From the NCBI GenBank assembly GCA_965243545.1, contig OZ251573.1:3844001-3908000 (forward strand): 64,000 nt of DNA, read 5' to 3'. This DNA comes from CATQHW01 sp965243545 (GTDB lineage Bacteria > Spirochaetota > Spirochaetia > SZUA-6 > Bin103). Shown here one piece after another: positions 53,503 through 64,000 of the stretch (positions within the stretch are counted from its first letter, which is position 1; the number at the start of each line of letters is the position of its first letter). The notes under the pieces were generated by a model, which saw nothing but the letters and a program-made list of their open reading frames with translations, had not been told where the DNA came from and did no database searches. A program made the translations under genes and the position numbers.

Positions 53503-54111
53503 ATGGAACAGACCACGAACGGCATCCGCCAGGAGACGACGGTCGATCTGCCGACCCGCTTCGGCCGGTTCCGGCTTACCGCCTTCAGCGCCGCCGAAGA
53601 CCGCGGCGACGCCCGCGAGCACTTGGCGATCGTCCGCGGCGACGTGGCGGACGCCCGGGATTGTCCGGTCCGCGTCCACTCCGAGTGCCTGACCGGGGAG
53701 GTGTTCGGATCGCAGCGGTGCGACTGCCGCGAGCAGCTCGACGCCGCCCTGCGCCACGTCGCCGCGCAGCCGTGCGGCGCGGTGATCTACCTGCGTCAGG
53801 AGGGGCGCGGCATCGGGCTGCTCAACAAGCTGCACGCCTACCGCCTGCAGGACCAGGGCATGGACACCATCGACGCGAACCGGCACCTGGGGTTTCCTGC
53901 CGACGCGCGCGACTACGGCATGGCCGCCCGCATCTTGGAGCTGCTCCGGGTCCGCTCGGTCGCGCTGATGACCAACAACCCGCGCAAGGTCGAAGGGCTG
54001 CGCGCCGAGGGGATCACGGTGACCGGCCGCATCCCGCTGGTCACCTCCGGCAACCGGTTCAACCGGGACTACCTGGAGACCAAGCGGACCAGGCTCGGCC
54101 ACCTGCTGTAA
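53503..54111 (+). CDS. ribA: GTP cyclohydrolase II
   Basis: A 202-residue enzyme for the first committed step of riboflavin synthesis. The Zn ligands are in HSECLTGEVFGSQRCDCREQL (Cys62, Cys73, Cys75). YLRQEGRGIGLLNKLHAYRLQD is the catalytic region, and TNNPRKVEGL and the terminal NRDYLETKRTRLGHLL are typical. It stands alone, not fused to RibB. Flavin supply fits the flavin-rich Na+-NQR elsewhere in the window, though no direct link is shown. Confidence 0.93.
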   Translation: MEQTTNGIRQETTVDLPTRFGRFRLTAFSAAEDRGDAREHLAIVRGDVADARDCPVRVHSECLTGEVFGSQRCDCREQLDAALRHVAAQPCGAVIYLRQEGRGIGLLNKLHAYRLQDQGMDTIDANRHLGFPADARDYGMAARILELLRVRSVALMTNNPRKVEGLRAEGITVTGRIPLVTSGNRFNRDYLETKRTRLGHLL

Positions 54112-54142
54112 GCCGGCCCGCCCGCGTCCGGGAAATCGGCGT

Positions 54143-56332
54143 TCAGGCGACGGAGGAAAGCTGCTCGGCCAGGCGCTCCGGATCGGTGGCCGGCCGGTCG
54201 CAGACGAAGCCGGCGCAGACGTAGGCGGTCGGCTCCGCCGCCGACGCCATGGCCGCCAACTCCGGCACGCGGCCGATCAGCGGCGACTCCGGTTCGGCGT
54301 ACAGCACCGCCGTGCGTGGCAGGAACGCGCGGCCGGCCACCCGCTGCAGCGCGATCAGCCGCGGATCGCCGCGTTCGCCGGCCAGCACCACCTGCGCCGG
54401 CTCGCCGGCCGCCAGGTCGACGGAGAGCGCCAGCTCCGGCACGGCGGCCGGCGCCCGCGACACCGCGCCCGCGCCGAGGCGGGCAGCCGCCAGCCCGGCC
54501 GCCGCCAGGTCCGCGCGGCCGAGCATCCGGCCCACGCGCGTGAGGGCGCGGATCGCCAGCGCCATACCGCTCGGCTCCGCTCCGTCGTGGAGCTCGCGGC
54601 TGCGGAACAGCAGGTCGTCGGCGGCGCCGGTGTCGTAGAAACCGCCGTCGGCGGCGCCGAACCGGGCCAGCAGGGCGTCCGCCAGCGCCTCGGCCGTCAG
54701 CAGATGGCGCGGCGGTCCGCCCGCCTCGTAGAGATCGATCAGACCGTCGGCCAACGCCGCGTAGTCGCTCAGGGAGCCGTCGTACCGCGCCTCGCCGTCC
54801 CGGTAGCGGCGCAGCAGCCGGCCGGACGCCCCGTCCCAGGTGGCCGACAGCACGAAGCCGGCGGCGCGCCCGGCCGCGTTCCGGTAGGCGTCCCGGCCGG
54901 TGGCCGCCGCCAGCGCCGCCAACGCGCCGATCGCCAGCCCGTTCCAGCCGGCGATCACCTTGTCGTCCAGCAGCGGCCGCGGGCGGCGCGCGCGGCGCGC
55001 GAACAGCGCCCGGCGGGCGCGCGCCAAGGCTTCCTCCAGCCGGGGGAAGCGCCGCGCCGCCTCGGCGTCGCGGCGCGCGGACCGGTACAGGACGTTGCCG
55101 GTCCCGAGCTCGCCGTGCGGGTCGCTCAGGGTGTTGCCGCGGCGCTCCAGTCCGTAGACGTACAGGAACGGATCGGCCAACCCCGGCTCTTCCGCGTCGA
55201 GCGCGGCGCGCGCCTCGTCGTACTCCCACAGATAGAAGGCGCCCTCGGTGGCGTGCGCGGGATCGCCGGCGGAGGCCGCGCTGTCGGCGTCCTCGGCGGA
55301 GCAGAACGCGCCGTCCGCGGTGGTGAGGTCGCGCAGCAGATAGTCGGCGACGTGGCGGGCGACCGCCGCGAAACGCTCGGCTCCGGTTGCCCGGAACGCC
55401 TCGACGTAGGCGCGCATCAGCTGCGCCTGGTCGTAGAGCATCTTCTCGAAGTGCGGCACGCGCCAGTAGCGGTCGACGGAGTAGCGGTGAAACCCGCCGC
55501 CCAGGTGGTCGTACATGCCTCCGGCCGCCATCGCGTCCAGGGTGCGCAACGCCATGCTGCGGTGCCGGCGGCTCGCCGCCGCGTCCGTCCGGCCCGCCCC
55601 ATCCGCGGCGTCCGCTACGGCGGCATGGCGCACCAGCAGGGCGACGACCGACGGCCGCGGAAACTTGGGGGCCGGACCGAAGCCGCCCTCCTGCGCGTCG
55701 TAGCCGGCGGCGGCCCCGGCGGCCGCCGCCGCCAAGTCGAACGCCGCCACGTCCGCCGCATGCGGCGCGCCTTCCAGGTAGCCGCGGATGCCGTCCACGA
55801 CCGAGCCGGCCGTCCGCTCCATCTCCGGCCGCCGGTCGCGCCATATCCGCGCCAGCCGGCGCAGCAGGTCCGGGAAGCCGGGCCGGCCGTAGGCGCCGCG
55901 CGGCGGGAAGTAGGTGCCGCCGAACACCGGCCGCCGGTCGGGGGTCAGAAACACGGTCATGGGCCAGCCGCCGGAGCCGCTCATCGCCTGCACCACCGCC
56001 ATGTAGATGCGGTCGACGTCGGGCCGTTCCTCGCGGTCGAGCTTGACGGAGACGAAGTTGGCGTTGAGGAACGCCGCCACCGCCGGGTCCTCGAACGACT
56101 CGTGCGCCATCACGTGACACCAGTGGCAGGTGGCGTAGCCGACCGACAGGAACACCAGCCGGTCCTCGCGGCGCGCCCGCTCGAAGGCGGCGTCCCCCCA
56201 CGGGTACCAGTCAACGGGGTTGTAGGCGTGCTGCAGCAGGTAGGGGCTCTTCTCGTCGATCAGCCGGTTGGGCGCAACGCCCGCCGGCGCGCCGCCCTCC
56301 TCGCGCCCCGCCTCGCCGGCCATGCCGCCCAT
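54143..56332 (-). CDS. YyaL-type protein: thioredoxin-like (DUF255) plus (alpha/alpha)6 barrel
   Basis: 729 residues. The N-terminal DUF255 thioredoxin-like domain has RLIDEKSPYLLQHAYNPVDW and the active-site-like CHWCH (69-73). The remainder is a helical barrel related to N-acylglucosamine epimerases (LDDKVIAGWNGLAIGALAAL). Such fusions are common in bacteria; the role is unknown, possibly redox or sugar-related. ATG 56332 or 56323 can serve as start. Length fits the family. Confidence 0.85.
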   Translation of the reverse strand: MGGMAGEAGREEGGAPAGVAPNRLIDEKSPYLLQHAYNPVDWYPWGDAAFERARREDRLVFLSVGYATCHWCHVMAHESFEDPAVAAFLNANFVSVKLDREERPDVDRIYMAVVQAMSGSGGWPMTVFLTPDRRPVFGGTYFPPRGAYGRPGFPDLLRRLARIWRDRRPEMERTAGSVVDGIRGYLEGAPHAADVAAFDLAAAAAGAAAGYDAQEGGFGPAPKFPRPSVVALLVRHAAVADAADGAGRTDAAASRRHRSMALRTLDAMAAGGMYDHLGGGFHRYSVDRYWRVPHFEKMLYDQAQLMRAYVEAFRATGAERFAAVARHVADYLLRDLTTADGAFCSAEDADSAASAGDPAHATEGAFYLWEYDEARAALDAEEPGLADPFLYVYGLERRGNTLSDPHGELGTGNVLYRSARRDAEAARRFPRLEEALARARRALFARRARRPRPLLDDKVIAGWNGLAIGALAALAAATGRDAYRNAAGRAAGFVLSATWDGASGRLLRRYRDGEARYDGSLSDYAALADGLIDLYEAGGPPRHLLTAEALADALLARFGAADGGFYDTGAADDLLFRSRELHDGAEPSGMALAIRALTRVGRMLGRADLAAAGLAAARLGAGAVSRAPAAVPELALSVDLAAGEPAQVVLAGERGDPRLIALQRVAGRAFLPRTAVLYAEPESPLIGRVPELAAMASAAEPTAYVCAGFVCDRPATDPERLAEQLSSVA

Positions 56333-56417
56333 GCTACCGCCCGGCGAAACCGGGCACAAACCGGCGCGCGGCGATTTCGCCGTGAAGCGCGCCCGGCTTG
56401 TGCTACTCTGGCCTGCG

Positions 56418-58179
<1,762 letters not shown>

Positions 58180-58190
<11 letters not shown>

Positions 58191-58758
58191 CGACACCCGT
58201 CAGGAGTTCTGGCGCACGGAGTTCACGGCGGCCAAGCCGCTCGGTCCGTACTTGGCCGGCGGGCCGGACAAGCACCGCTCGAAGTGGGAGGCGATGGCGG
58301 AGCGGATCGCCCTGAGCGAGGAGCAGCGGCAGCGCGCCGCGGCGTTCGGGCGCACCATGCCGGCGCTCTGCCTGAGCGGCATCTGGTGCGGCGACTGCGT
58401 GCGGCAGGGGCCGATCCTGGCGGCGATAGCCGGCGCCGCCACCGGCGTCGATCTGCGCTTTGCCGAGCGAGTGGACGACGCGCTGGCCGAGGAGCTGCGC
58501 ATCAACGGCGCGCTCAAGGTGCCGGTGGTGGTGCTGCTGTCGGAGGATTTCTTCGAGGTGGCGCGCATCGGCGACCGGATGCTCAGCACCTACCGCAAGA
58601 AGGCGCAGCGCGAGTTGGGGCCGGCCTGCGAAGTGGGCTTGGTGCCGCCGGCGGCCGAGGAGCTGGCCGTCGAGATCGACGAGTGGCTGGACGAATTCGA
58701 GCGCGCGCAGTGGATCCTGCGCCTGTCGCCCCTGCTGCGCCAGCGCTACGGAGACTGA
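58180..58758 (+). CDS. Thioredoxin-family protein
   Basis: A 192-residue cytoplasmic thioredoxin-fold protein with active-site C70-G-D-C73 (LSGIWCGDCVRQGPIL) and cis-Pro region LKVPVVVLLSED. It resembles the thioredoxin family members of Deinococcus and Planctomycetes that have an N-terminal helical extension. GGAGGAGG ahead of ATG 58180 inside aspS gives translational coupling, so the two proteins are made together, an unusual pairing. Confidence 0.82.
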
Positions 58759-58767
58759 CCGGCCCGA

Positions 58768-60174
58768 TCAGGGCGCGCGGAGTTCGACCGCAGTTTCGTA
58801 CAAACGCGCCCGTCGATCGACGGCGCCAGCGCGTACGGACGAGTTGACGATGCTGTTGCCGGTGCGTTTGCTGCGGACCTCATGCAGACCGGCGATCCGG
58901 AACCCCTCGATCTCAGCGATCTCCGCGAAGAGCCGGTCCGTCTCGAACTCGATTCCTTGCAAGATGTTGTTACCGATAACCACGACGACCACTCCGCCTG
59001 AACGCATCCGGGGAAGGGTGAGAGCGCAGAACCGTTGGCAGTCATTGAAATAGGCGGCTGCGTAGTTGGCCCATCCGGAGCCTCCATAGACACCTTTTTC
59101 GGAATGTCTGGATCGGAGTTCGTCGATCTGCGACTCCAACTTCGGCAGTGGCGGCTTGAGAGAGATCGCTGGTCCGGCCCGCACCGTCTGCCAGTACTGC
59201 CCGAAGTTGCGCTGCTCGATAGCTTTCAGTTCGCCGGAAGACTCCACCATGTCGAGCCAGAACAGATGTGGCCTGGTATTCCTGATATAGTGGTAGTTGT
59301 TCAGATAAGGAGGCGAGGTGATTACGGCGTCTATACTGTGAGGATCGATCAGATGGGCGTGGTCGAAATATGAGAGCGGGTGGACGGTCGCCTTCGGCGT
59401 GGGGTCATGTTCGATCATCCACTGCTGAAAGGTGACTATGTCCTCCAACATGCACAGCATCTTGCGACGGACGATACCGAGCACGTCGGCGTGTTCGGTA
59501 TTCGGTTTACCGGCCCCCGATCTCGTTCCGAGGCTGGGTTCGTACGAGTAGTTGGAGAAGTTCACCATCACCGAACCAAACGCGACCCGAAACAGGTCCT
59601 TGATCCAACCGACGGTCTGTTGCTCGACGAAATCCATACAGGCAAGCGCTTGGCGTTCGACGGCCGGGCTGAAGAACGGCACGCGACTACGAAATCCGCG
59701 CGGTCGTTGCGATTTGGGCCGGCCGTTCAACCAGGATTCCTCCTCGCCGTAGTCTTCGAACCGGGCGACTTCCGTCTCCAGTGCCGCGACGTCGTAACTC
59801 CCTGCGTTCGCCTTCGTCCGGCAGGCGAGCGCGGCGTAGGGATTGATTTCGTAACCGATCGCATCGTCGCCGTGCTTCAGCGCTTCGATCAGGGTGGTGC
59901 CGACTCCGGCGAACGGATCGAGGACTCGGAGCCGGCGACGGTGAAGGCGCGCCGAGTCCAGCACGCCTTCGACGAACGACCCTGAAAACCCCGCGATCCA
60001 CGGAACCCATCGGTGCAGGGCGCGTTCCCGGTTTTGGGAGAATGCCGTATCCCGAATCCCACTGGCCGGCAGCAGGTCGTACTGAACCGCCGCGTCCGCG
60101 ACCACGGTCGCCCGCGGCGCGCCCCCGTCGGTCACGTCGTTCGCCGGCTCCCTGCTCCCGTCGGTCCTACTCAC
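58768..60174 (-). CDS. DNA methyltransferase, TSPPY type (second modification gene)
   Basis: A 468-residue amino-methyltransferase. SAM-binding motif I DPFAGVGTT is at 86-94 and catalytic motif IV TSPPY at 286-290, with a 190-residue insert between them that may recognise DNA. The SPPY form points to N4-cytosine or N6-adenine methylation. GTG 60174 follows 6 bases after the preceding gene of the R-M operon. It may protect the same site on the other strand, modify a different site, or belong to a second system. Confidence 0.8.
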   Translation of the reverse strand: MSRTDGSREPANDVTDGGAPRATVVADAAVQYDLLPASGIRDTAFSQNRERALHRWVPWIAGFSGSFVEGVLDSARLHRRRLRVLDPFAGVGTTLIEALKHGDDAIGYEINPYAALACRTKANAGSYDVAALETEVARFEDYGEEESWLNGRPKSQRPRGFRSRVPFFSPAVERQALACMDFVEQQTVGWIKDLFRVAFGSVMVNFSNYSYEPSLGTRSGAGKPNTEHADVLGIVRRKMLCMLEDIVTFQQWMIEHDPTPKATVHPLSYFDHAHLIDPHSIDAVITSPPYLNNYHYIRNTRPHLFWLDMVESSGELKAIEQRNFGQYWQTVRAGPAISLKPPLPKLESQIDELRSRHSEKGVYGGSGWANYAAAYFNDCQRFCALTLPRMRSGGVVVVVIGNNILQGIEFETDRLFAEIAEIEGFRIAGLHEVRSKRTGNSIVNSSVRAGAVDRRARLYETAVELRAP

Positions 60175-60180
60175 CCTGAC

Positions 60181-61755
60181 CTAACCCTCGAACAACACGC
60201 CCTGCTTTGATCCACGGGCGTGCGCATTGCTCGGAAGCAGTTCGGCAATTGCCGGCGCCGGCACGTTGGCCAGCTCCTTCGGTTCGAGTTTGTGCAGCCC
60301 GCCGCCGTATACCCGTCCTTCGCCTACCAGCGCTTGCGGGCGAATCTCGTTCAAGCGCTTCCAGACCACGCGCTTCATCGCCGGACATTCCAGGCGTTCG
60401 GCGATCGCTCCTTTGGGATACAGCATCAGATACACGTTCGCCGCCGTCGCCCGCGAGTGATTGAGGATGAATCGAAACGGCCGCCGCCCTTTGTCGCTAC
60501 GACCGAGGTACGTACACACGAAAGGCGCTGGCTCCCGATTCTCCTGAGAATACCAGGGTGTCCTGTGCCGGCAAATATGGCCGTCGGTCACGCCTTGCGA
60601 TCTTCCCGCTTCCAGATACGCCCAAAGATTCGGGTGATGCCGCCGTATCTCTTCCTCTTCCAACCGGCAATCGAGAAGGAACAGCCGCCGATCCAACACC
60701 GGGTTCCCGTTGCCATCAACCGGAATTTCGTCCATGAGCAGGTATCTCGGACTGGGCAAGACCGGCCGAAACATCTCGGCCGGCAGCCCGCGGCGCTCGA
60801 TCTCAACGGCCGGCAGTATGAAGTACTTGTTGCAGCCGGTCGCTATTCCGCGCCTTATGTCGAAGAAGTCTCCCAGCACCGGCCATTGCGCCGTCTCTCG
60901 TCCGTCCTCCAGCGGGTGTCGCGTCCACTTCGCGGTACGCCGCAACTCGGCCGTAGCGACCAGACGTTCGGTCTTCGGCCGCCGAAGCGTGCCGCCGTAG
61001 GTGAACCGCACCGCGTGATCCCGCGGAGGTTTACGTTTGTTGAACCAGACCACCGCAGACGAAACGAGGGCGTCACTGAACTGCAGGTCGTGCGGATCGA
61101 ACCGATGTATCTGCATGAGCGTCACCCTGTCGAGCAGGTAGCGCTTTACCGCCGCGCCGTAGTTGACGTCCATGAACTCGCTGGGCACAAGCCAACCCGC
61201 GAGGCCATCGGGCGCCATCCAGGAGTCGCACAACAACAAGAAATAGCAGTACAATCCCGCTAGACCGTTGATCGGCACTCCCCCCGCATCCAGCGCGCTG
61301 GCTTGCAGTCTTCGCTTCTCATCTCCCGGAATGTGATGATGCCGGACGTACGGCGGGTTGCAGATCAGGAGATCGAATTTCGCCGCCTCGTGTGGCGGAA
61401 CGGCTCGTGTGAAGTCTTCCAACCGGAGCTGCAGGCCGCTTTCGCGCCACAGCCTGGCGGCCGGTTCTCCGTAGTGCCGGTCGACTTCGTAGCCGACCGA
61501 CGCGTCGATGCGGCGGCGTGGGAACACCGCGAGCAATGCCGAATAGAACGCGCCCGTGCCGATGGCGGGGTCGATGAAGCGCACCGATCTCGCTTCGCCG
61601 ATGCGTTCCTTGGCGTAGCGCAGTATCTCGACAGCCAGCGTGGGAGGCGTCGCGAACTGGCCCATGCGGTTCCGGTCGGCTTGGTCCTTGCGGGAATCCA
61701 GGTCCCGTTGCAGCATCGACCGGCGCTGTTCCCGTGCCGACAGAGATGAATCCAT
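60181..61755 (-). CDS. N6-adenine DNA methyltransferase, M.XamI/Eco57I type
   Basis: A 524-residue gamma-type methyltransferase. Motif I DPAIGTGAF (62-70) and motif IV NPPYVRHHH (133-139) are intact, preceded by the characteristic RNRMGQFATPPTLA. The C-terminal half is the target-recognition region. It begins 2 bases after the stop of the endonuclease gene, so the pair is a type II R-M system. The relationship to M.XamI is from recalled family resemblance; XamI recognises GTCGAC. Confidence 0.85.
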   Translation of the reverse strand: MDSSLSAREQRRSMLQRDLDSRKDQADRNRMGQFATPPTLAVEILRYAKERIGEARSVRFIDPAIGTGAFYSALLAVFPRRRIDASVGYEVDRHYGEPAARLWRESGLQLRLEDFTRAVPPHEAAKFDLLICNPPYVRHHHIPGDEKRRLQASALDAGGVPINGLAGLYCYFLLLCDSWMAPDGLAGWLVPSEFMDVNYGAAVKRYLLDRVTLMQIHRFDPHDLQFSDALVSSAVVWFNKRKPPRDHAVRFTYGGTLRRPKTERLVATAELRRTAKWTRHPLEDGRETAQWPVLGDFFDIRRGIATGCNKYFILPAVEIERRGLPAEMFRPVLPSPRYLLMDEIPVDGNGNPVLDRRLFLLDCRLEEEEIRRHHPNLWAYLEAGRSQGVTDGHICRHRTPWYSQENREPAPFVCTYLGRSDKGRRPFRFILNHSRATAANVYLMLYPKGAIAERLECPAMKRVVWKRLNEIRPQALVGEGRVYGGGLHKLEPKELANVPAPAIAELLPSNAHARGSKQGVLFEG

Positions 61756-61757
61756 CG

Positions 61758-62717
61758 TTACAGGCCGAACTCGGCAAGATCGTCGATGCGGTGTTCCCAC
61801 ACCCAGTCGATGCCTTCCGCCGCTTCATAGCCGAGATACGCCGTGTCGAAGTAGCCGCAAAGAAACAAGGTGAATCTCACTTGGCCGCCCAGGGTGCGCC
61901 GTAACTGAGTCATCTTCATCGCTTCCTCCTTACGGCGCTTGTTGACGTTCGCAAAGTCACCTGCCGATTTCGCCTCGATGAGGAACGGCAGTGCGCCCGG
62001 CCGAGCCGTTCTGGGCATGATCACGGAATCGATGGGGACATTGGTCGAATGGTCAGTACCTTCGTGACGTACCGGCACGATCGTACGAAACGAAAACGTT
62101 CCGGGCGGCATCCGGTCGTATCGCGTTGCTTCCCCCGCCGGCAGTGCCTTGTACCCTCTGTTCTTCAACCAGGCGGCGATCGCGTCGAGTTGACGCTTCT
62201 CTTGCGCGTTGCGGATGATCGGGTTCGTGACGGCGCCGCACAGTCGATCGGCGACGATGGTAGCCGCTCGGTATCGTTCCTGTTCGGAAGGCGCCCTTTT
62301 TCCTTCGAGCCACACGAAGATGTCGGGGTCCGCCATCCTTCTGATCGTCTCGCCGATCTTCCGAAGTGCATGGTTCAAGTCGGCGGGCGGCATTCGCGGC
62401 GGCAACCGGCCCCGCTCCATCGTCTTGACCAGGTTGCCCCGGACGCCGGCCAATCCGATCAACCGATCGGCGGCCAACGGCGGGCAGGCTGACATTCGCA
62501 GGGTCGGCAGTACTCCGGGAGCCGCCTTCAGCATCGCCGCGCTGATGTTGGTCAGATTCTCCGTTCGGTCCAGTGTGCGCGCGACTTCCTTCGTAGTTTC
62601 AACGCGAGTCATTCGGTATGCCTCCGGCGCGAACCTCATGAACCATTCGTTGTACATGTCCACCGAAAGCGCGATGTCCTGTTTCCAGCGATCCGGCTTG
62701 TCCCGGTTCACCGCCAT
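61758..62717 (-). CDS. XamI-family type II restriction endonuclease
   Basis: A 319-residue nuclease, first gene of the operon, with GGAGGAG before ATG 62717. The N-terminus (NRDKPDRWKQDIALSVDMYN) is characteristic of XamI-like enzymes. A PD-(D/E)xK-type core is visible: Asp230 in VPIDSVIMP and E248-A-K250 in PFLIEAKSAGDF. It would cut unmethylated DNA, probably at GTCGAC as XamI does, but specificity is not proven. Codon use is more A/T-tolerant than neighbours, consistent with transfer. Confidence 0.85.
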   Translation of the reverse strand: MAVNRDKPDRWKQDIALSVDMYNEWFMRFAPEAYRMTRVETTKEVARTLDRTENLTNISAAMLKAAPGVLPTLRMSACPPLAADRLIGLAGVRGNLVKTMERGRLPPRMPPADLNHALRKIGETIRRMADPDIFVWLEGKRAPSEQERYRAATIVADRLCGAVTNPIIRNAQEKRQLDAIAAWLKNRGYKALPAGEATRYDRMPPGTFSFRTIVPVRHEGTDHSTNVPIDSVIMPRTARPGALPFLIEAKSAGDFANVNKRRKEEAMKMTQLRRTLGGQVRFTLFLCGYFDTAYLGYEAAEGIDWVWEHRIDDLAEFGL

Positions 62718-62842
62718 CGTCCGCTCCTCCCGGTGCGTGCGGTGAACGCTTCCCGGTCCAACGTATGGATGGTTCGTCCTTCTCGCCTCTCATTAACGCC
62801 GTGGAATCCGCGCCGCTTCACGGTTGAGTTCATCCGGCGGGA

Positions 62843-63895
62843 TCAGCCGGCGCCGGGGGGCCGGGCGCGGGACAGGTAGCGGGCGCGCGCCGTTTCGGCG
62901 AGGCGAAAGGCGGCGTAGCGGGGGCGGTTGAGCACCGCGTCGTACGCCGGCGCGCGGTGGACGATCGCGCCGCCGAAGCCGGTCTTCATGCGGTACAGGC
63001 CGGCCATCGGCAGGGACGGGTCGGCGTTGCGCGGAATGCCGAACAGGTCGTAGGTGTGGCAGCCCGCCTCCCGGGCCAGACGCATCGCCGCCCACTGCAG
63101 GCGGTAGTTGGGCATGACCTGCCGGTGGCGGTCGGACGACGCGCCGTACAGGTAGCGCGCCTGCCGGCCGTACAGCGACACCACGATGCCGGCCACCTCC
63201 TCCCCCTCATACTCGGCCATCAGCAGGAGCAGGCGCGGACGCCGGCCCGGATACTCGGCGGCGGTGGCGAACAACTCGCTGAAGTAGCGCAGGCTGTGCA
63301 GCGTGATGCCCTGCCGGTGAGCCATGAGGCGATGCAGGCGGTGCCAGCCGGGCAGCCCGGCGGCGCCGGCGTCGCGCACCGCCACGCCCCGGCGTTCGGA
63401 GAGGCGGACATTGTAGCGCGTCTTGGGCTTCATGGCCGCCAGCAACGCCGCGTCGTCGCGCCGCAGGTCGACGATCACGGTGCTCAGCGGTTGCACGGCC
63501 GGCGCCGCGCGCACCGCGCCCGACCAGCGCTCCTCCGGCCACGGGGGATCGAAGCGGACGGCCAAGCTGGCCGGCGGCAGCAACGGGCGAACGGCGCGCG
63601 CCAAGCGGTCCAGATAGGCGCCGCCGGTCCCTGACGGCGCTTCGGCCTGCGGTCCGAGCGGGCAGTACACGAAGACGCCGGCCGGCGTGCGGCGGCAGAG
63701 CAGCAGCGCGGTGCCGGCAACGCCCGCGCCGGCGCCGGCGCCGCCCCCGGTCACGGCGACCGGCACTGGCCGCCACCCGAGCCGGCGGCGAAAGGCGCCC
63801 CAGAACCCGCTCTGCAGCAACTCGTCGCCGGCCAGCGCGTCGAGTTCCACGCGCCGCGCCCGCAGGTCGTCCGCTCCCGCCACGCGCCTCAGCAT
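62843..63895 (-). CDS. FemAB/FemX-like aminoacyltransferase (GNAT fold)
   Basis: A 350-residue protein with tandem GNAT-like halves. LSTVIVDLRRDDAALLAAMKPKTRYNVRLSERRGV is the typical FemX segment, and WAAMRLAREAGCHTYDLFGIP then the GFGGAIVHR strand match peptidoglycan-bridge transferases. Family members attach amino acids from tRNA to lipid II or build bridge peptides; related ones modify other polymers. ATG 63895 is preferred. No other cell-wall genes are adjacent. Between 62718 and 62842 nothing more than a leader region is seen. Confidence 0.82.
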   Translation of the reverse strand: MLRRVAGADDLRARRVELDALAGDELLQSGFWGAFRRRLGWRPVPVAVTGGGAGAGAGVAGTALLLCRRTPAGVFVYCPLGPQAEAPSGTGGAYLDRLARAVRPLLPPASLAVRFDPPWPEERWSGAVRAAPAVQPLSTVIVDLRRDDAALLAAMKPKTRYNVRLSERRGVAVRDAGAAGLPGWHRLHRLMAHRQGITLHSLRYFSELFATAAEYPGRRPRLLLLMAEYEGEEVAGIVVSLYGRQARYLYGASSDRHRQVMPNYRLQWAAMRLAREAGCHTYDLFGIPRNADPSLPMAGLYRMKTGFGGAIVHRAPAYDAVLNRPRYAAFRLAETARARYLSRARPPGAG

Positions 63896-63926
63896 GCACC
63901 GAACCCGGCGCAATGCCGAAACGCTA

Positions 63927-63969
63927 CGCCGGCGCCCACGCCGCCGGCGCAACGCCGCCGGCGCTACGC
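63927..63969. repeat. Short GC-rich tandem repeat at window end
   Basis: Three copies of CGCCGGCGC-x-ACGC, 14-15 bases each, with the variable base(s) CC, A and T. The remaining sequence to 64000 continues similar GGCGCAACGC motifs. No gene is seen after 63895. Confidence 0.6.
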
Positions 63970-64000
63970 CGCAGGTCAGCGGCGCAACGCGCCGATCAGG

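Overview
The window is a high-GC bacterial chromosome segment with dense genes, short or overlapping junctions and strong G/C bias at third codon positions, which opens long mirror frames opposite real genes. The best guess for the source is a Spirochaetota-like bacterium, possibly from a metagenome. The hints are a fused aroD-aroE gene, a lipoprotein combining tandem repeats, a helical region and a C-terminal LysM, and an nqrABCDEF operon beside amtB-glnB with the kind of PII I associate with spirochaetes. None of these settles the taxonomy.

Region 1 (1-10.9 kb) is an accessory island. After the tail of a Gfo/Idh/MocA oxidoreductase comes a scrapyard of insertion sequences: an orphan transposon end, a transposase fragment, an IS1634-type remnant, an ISL3-type remnant and two nearly identical 3.18-kb copies of a three-gene transposon (Zn-ribbon-like protein, DDE transposase, TniB/ExeA-like ATPase). 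Around them lie two AT-rich cassettes facing each other. They share a consensus promoter, an array of GTGTCA half-sites, a small conserved ORF and a GC-rich 3' segment. One of the two also carries a His-rich lipoprotein.

Region 2 (10.9-25.5 kb) is metabolic. A sulfatase and a beta-propeller glycosidase-like protein lie divergent from a dipeptide-type ABC permease pair. A long minus-strand cluster follows: aminotransferase, solute-binding lipoprotein, UgpC-type ATPase, LysM repeat lipoprotein, AroDE, CoaE and a SPOR-domain protein.

Region 3 (25.5-35.7 kb) is a nitrogen-control block: a GAF/sigma-54 activator, a perfect -24/-12 promoter in front of amtB, glnB, an ACT-domain-extended GlnE, glnA, ndk and a degenerate E2-like protein. 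A palindrome, CCTACC-N4-GGTAGG, occurs twice upstream of amtB and once between glnA and ndk, and may define a nitrogen regulon.

Region 4 (35.7-46.3 kb) holds a coiled-coil nuclease-like protein, the Na+-NQR operon followed by a polyprenyl diphosphate synthase (probably for quinone tails), and clpB. Region 5 (46.3-51.5 kb) is one compact molybdenum-cofactor operon, moeA-moaA-moaC-moaD-moaE, running directly into the molybdoenzyme genes msrP-msrQ. Region 6 (51.6-64 kb) contains moxR, a LOG-family gene, ribA, a YyaL-like thioredoxin-domain protein, aspS with an overlapping thioredoxin-like gene, a XamI-type restriction-modification operon with two methyltransferases, and a FemAB-like transferase.

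Several genes (ndk, ribA, clpB, the sigma-54 activator, amtB) have good promoters ending only 7-13 bases before the start codon, which suggests leaderless or nearly leaderless mRNAs.
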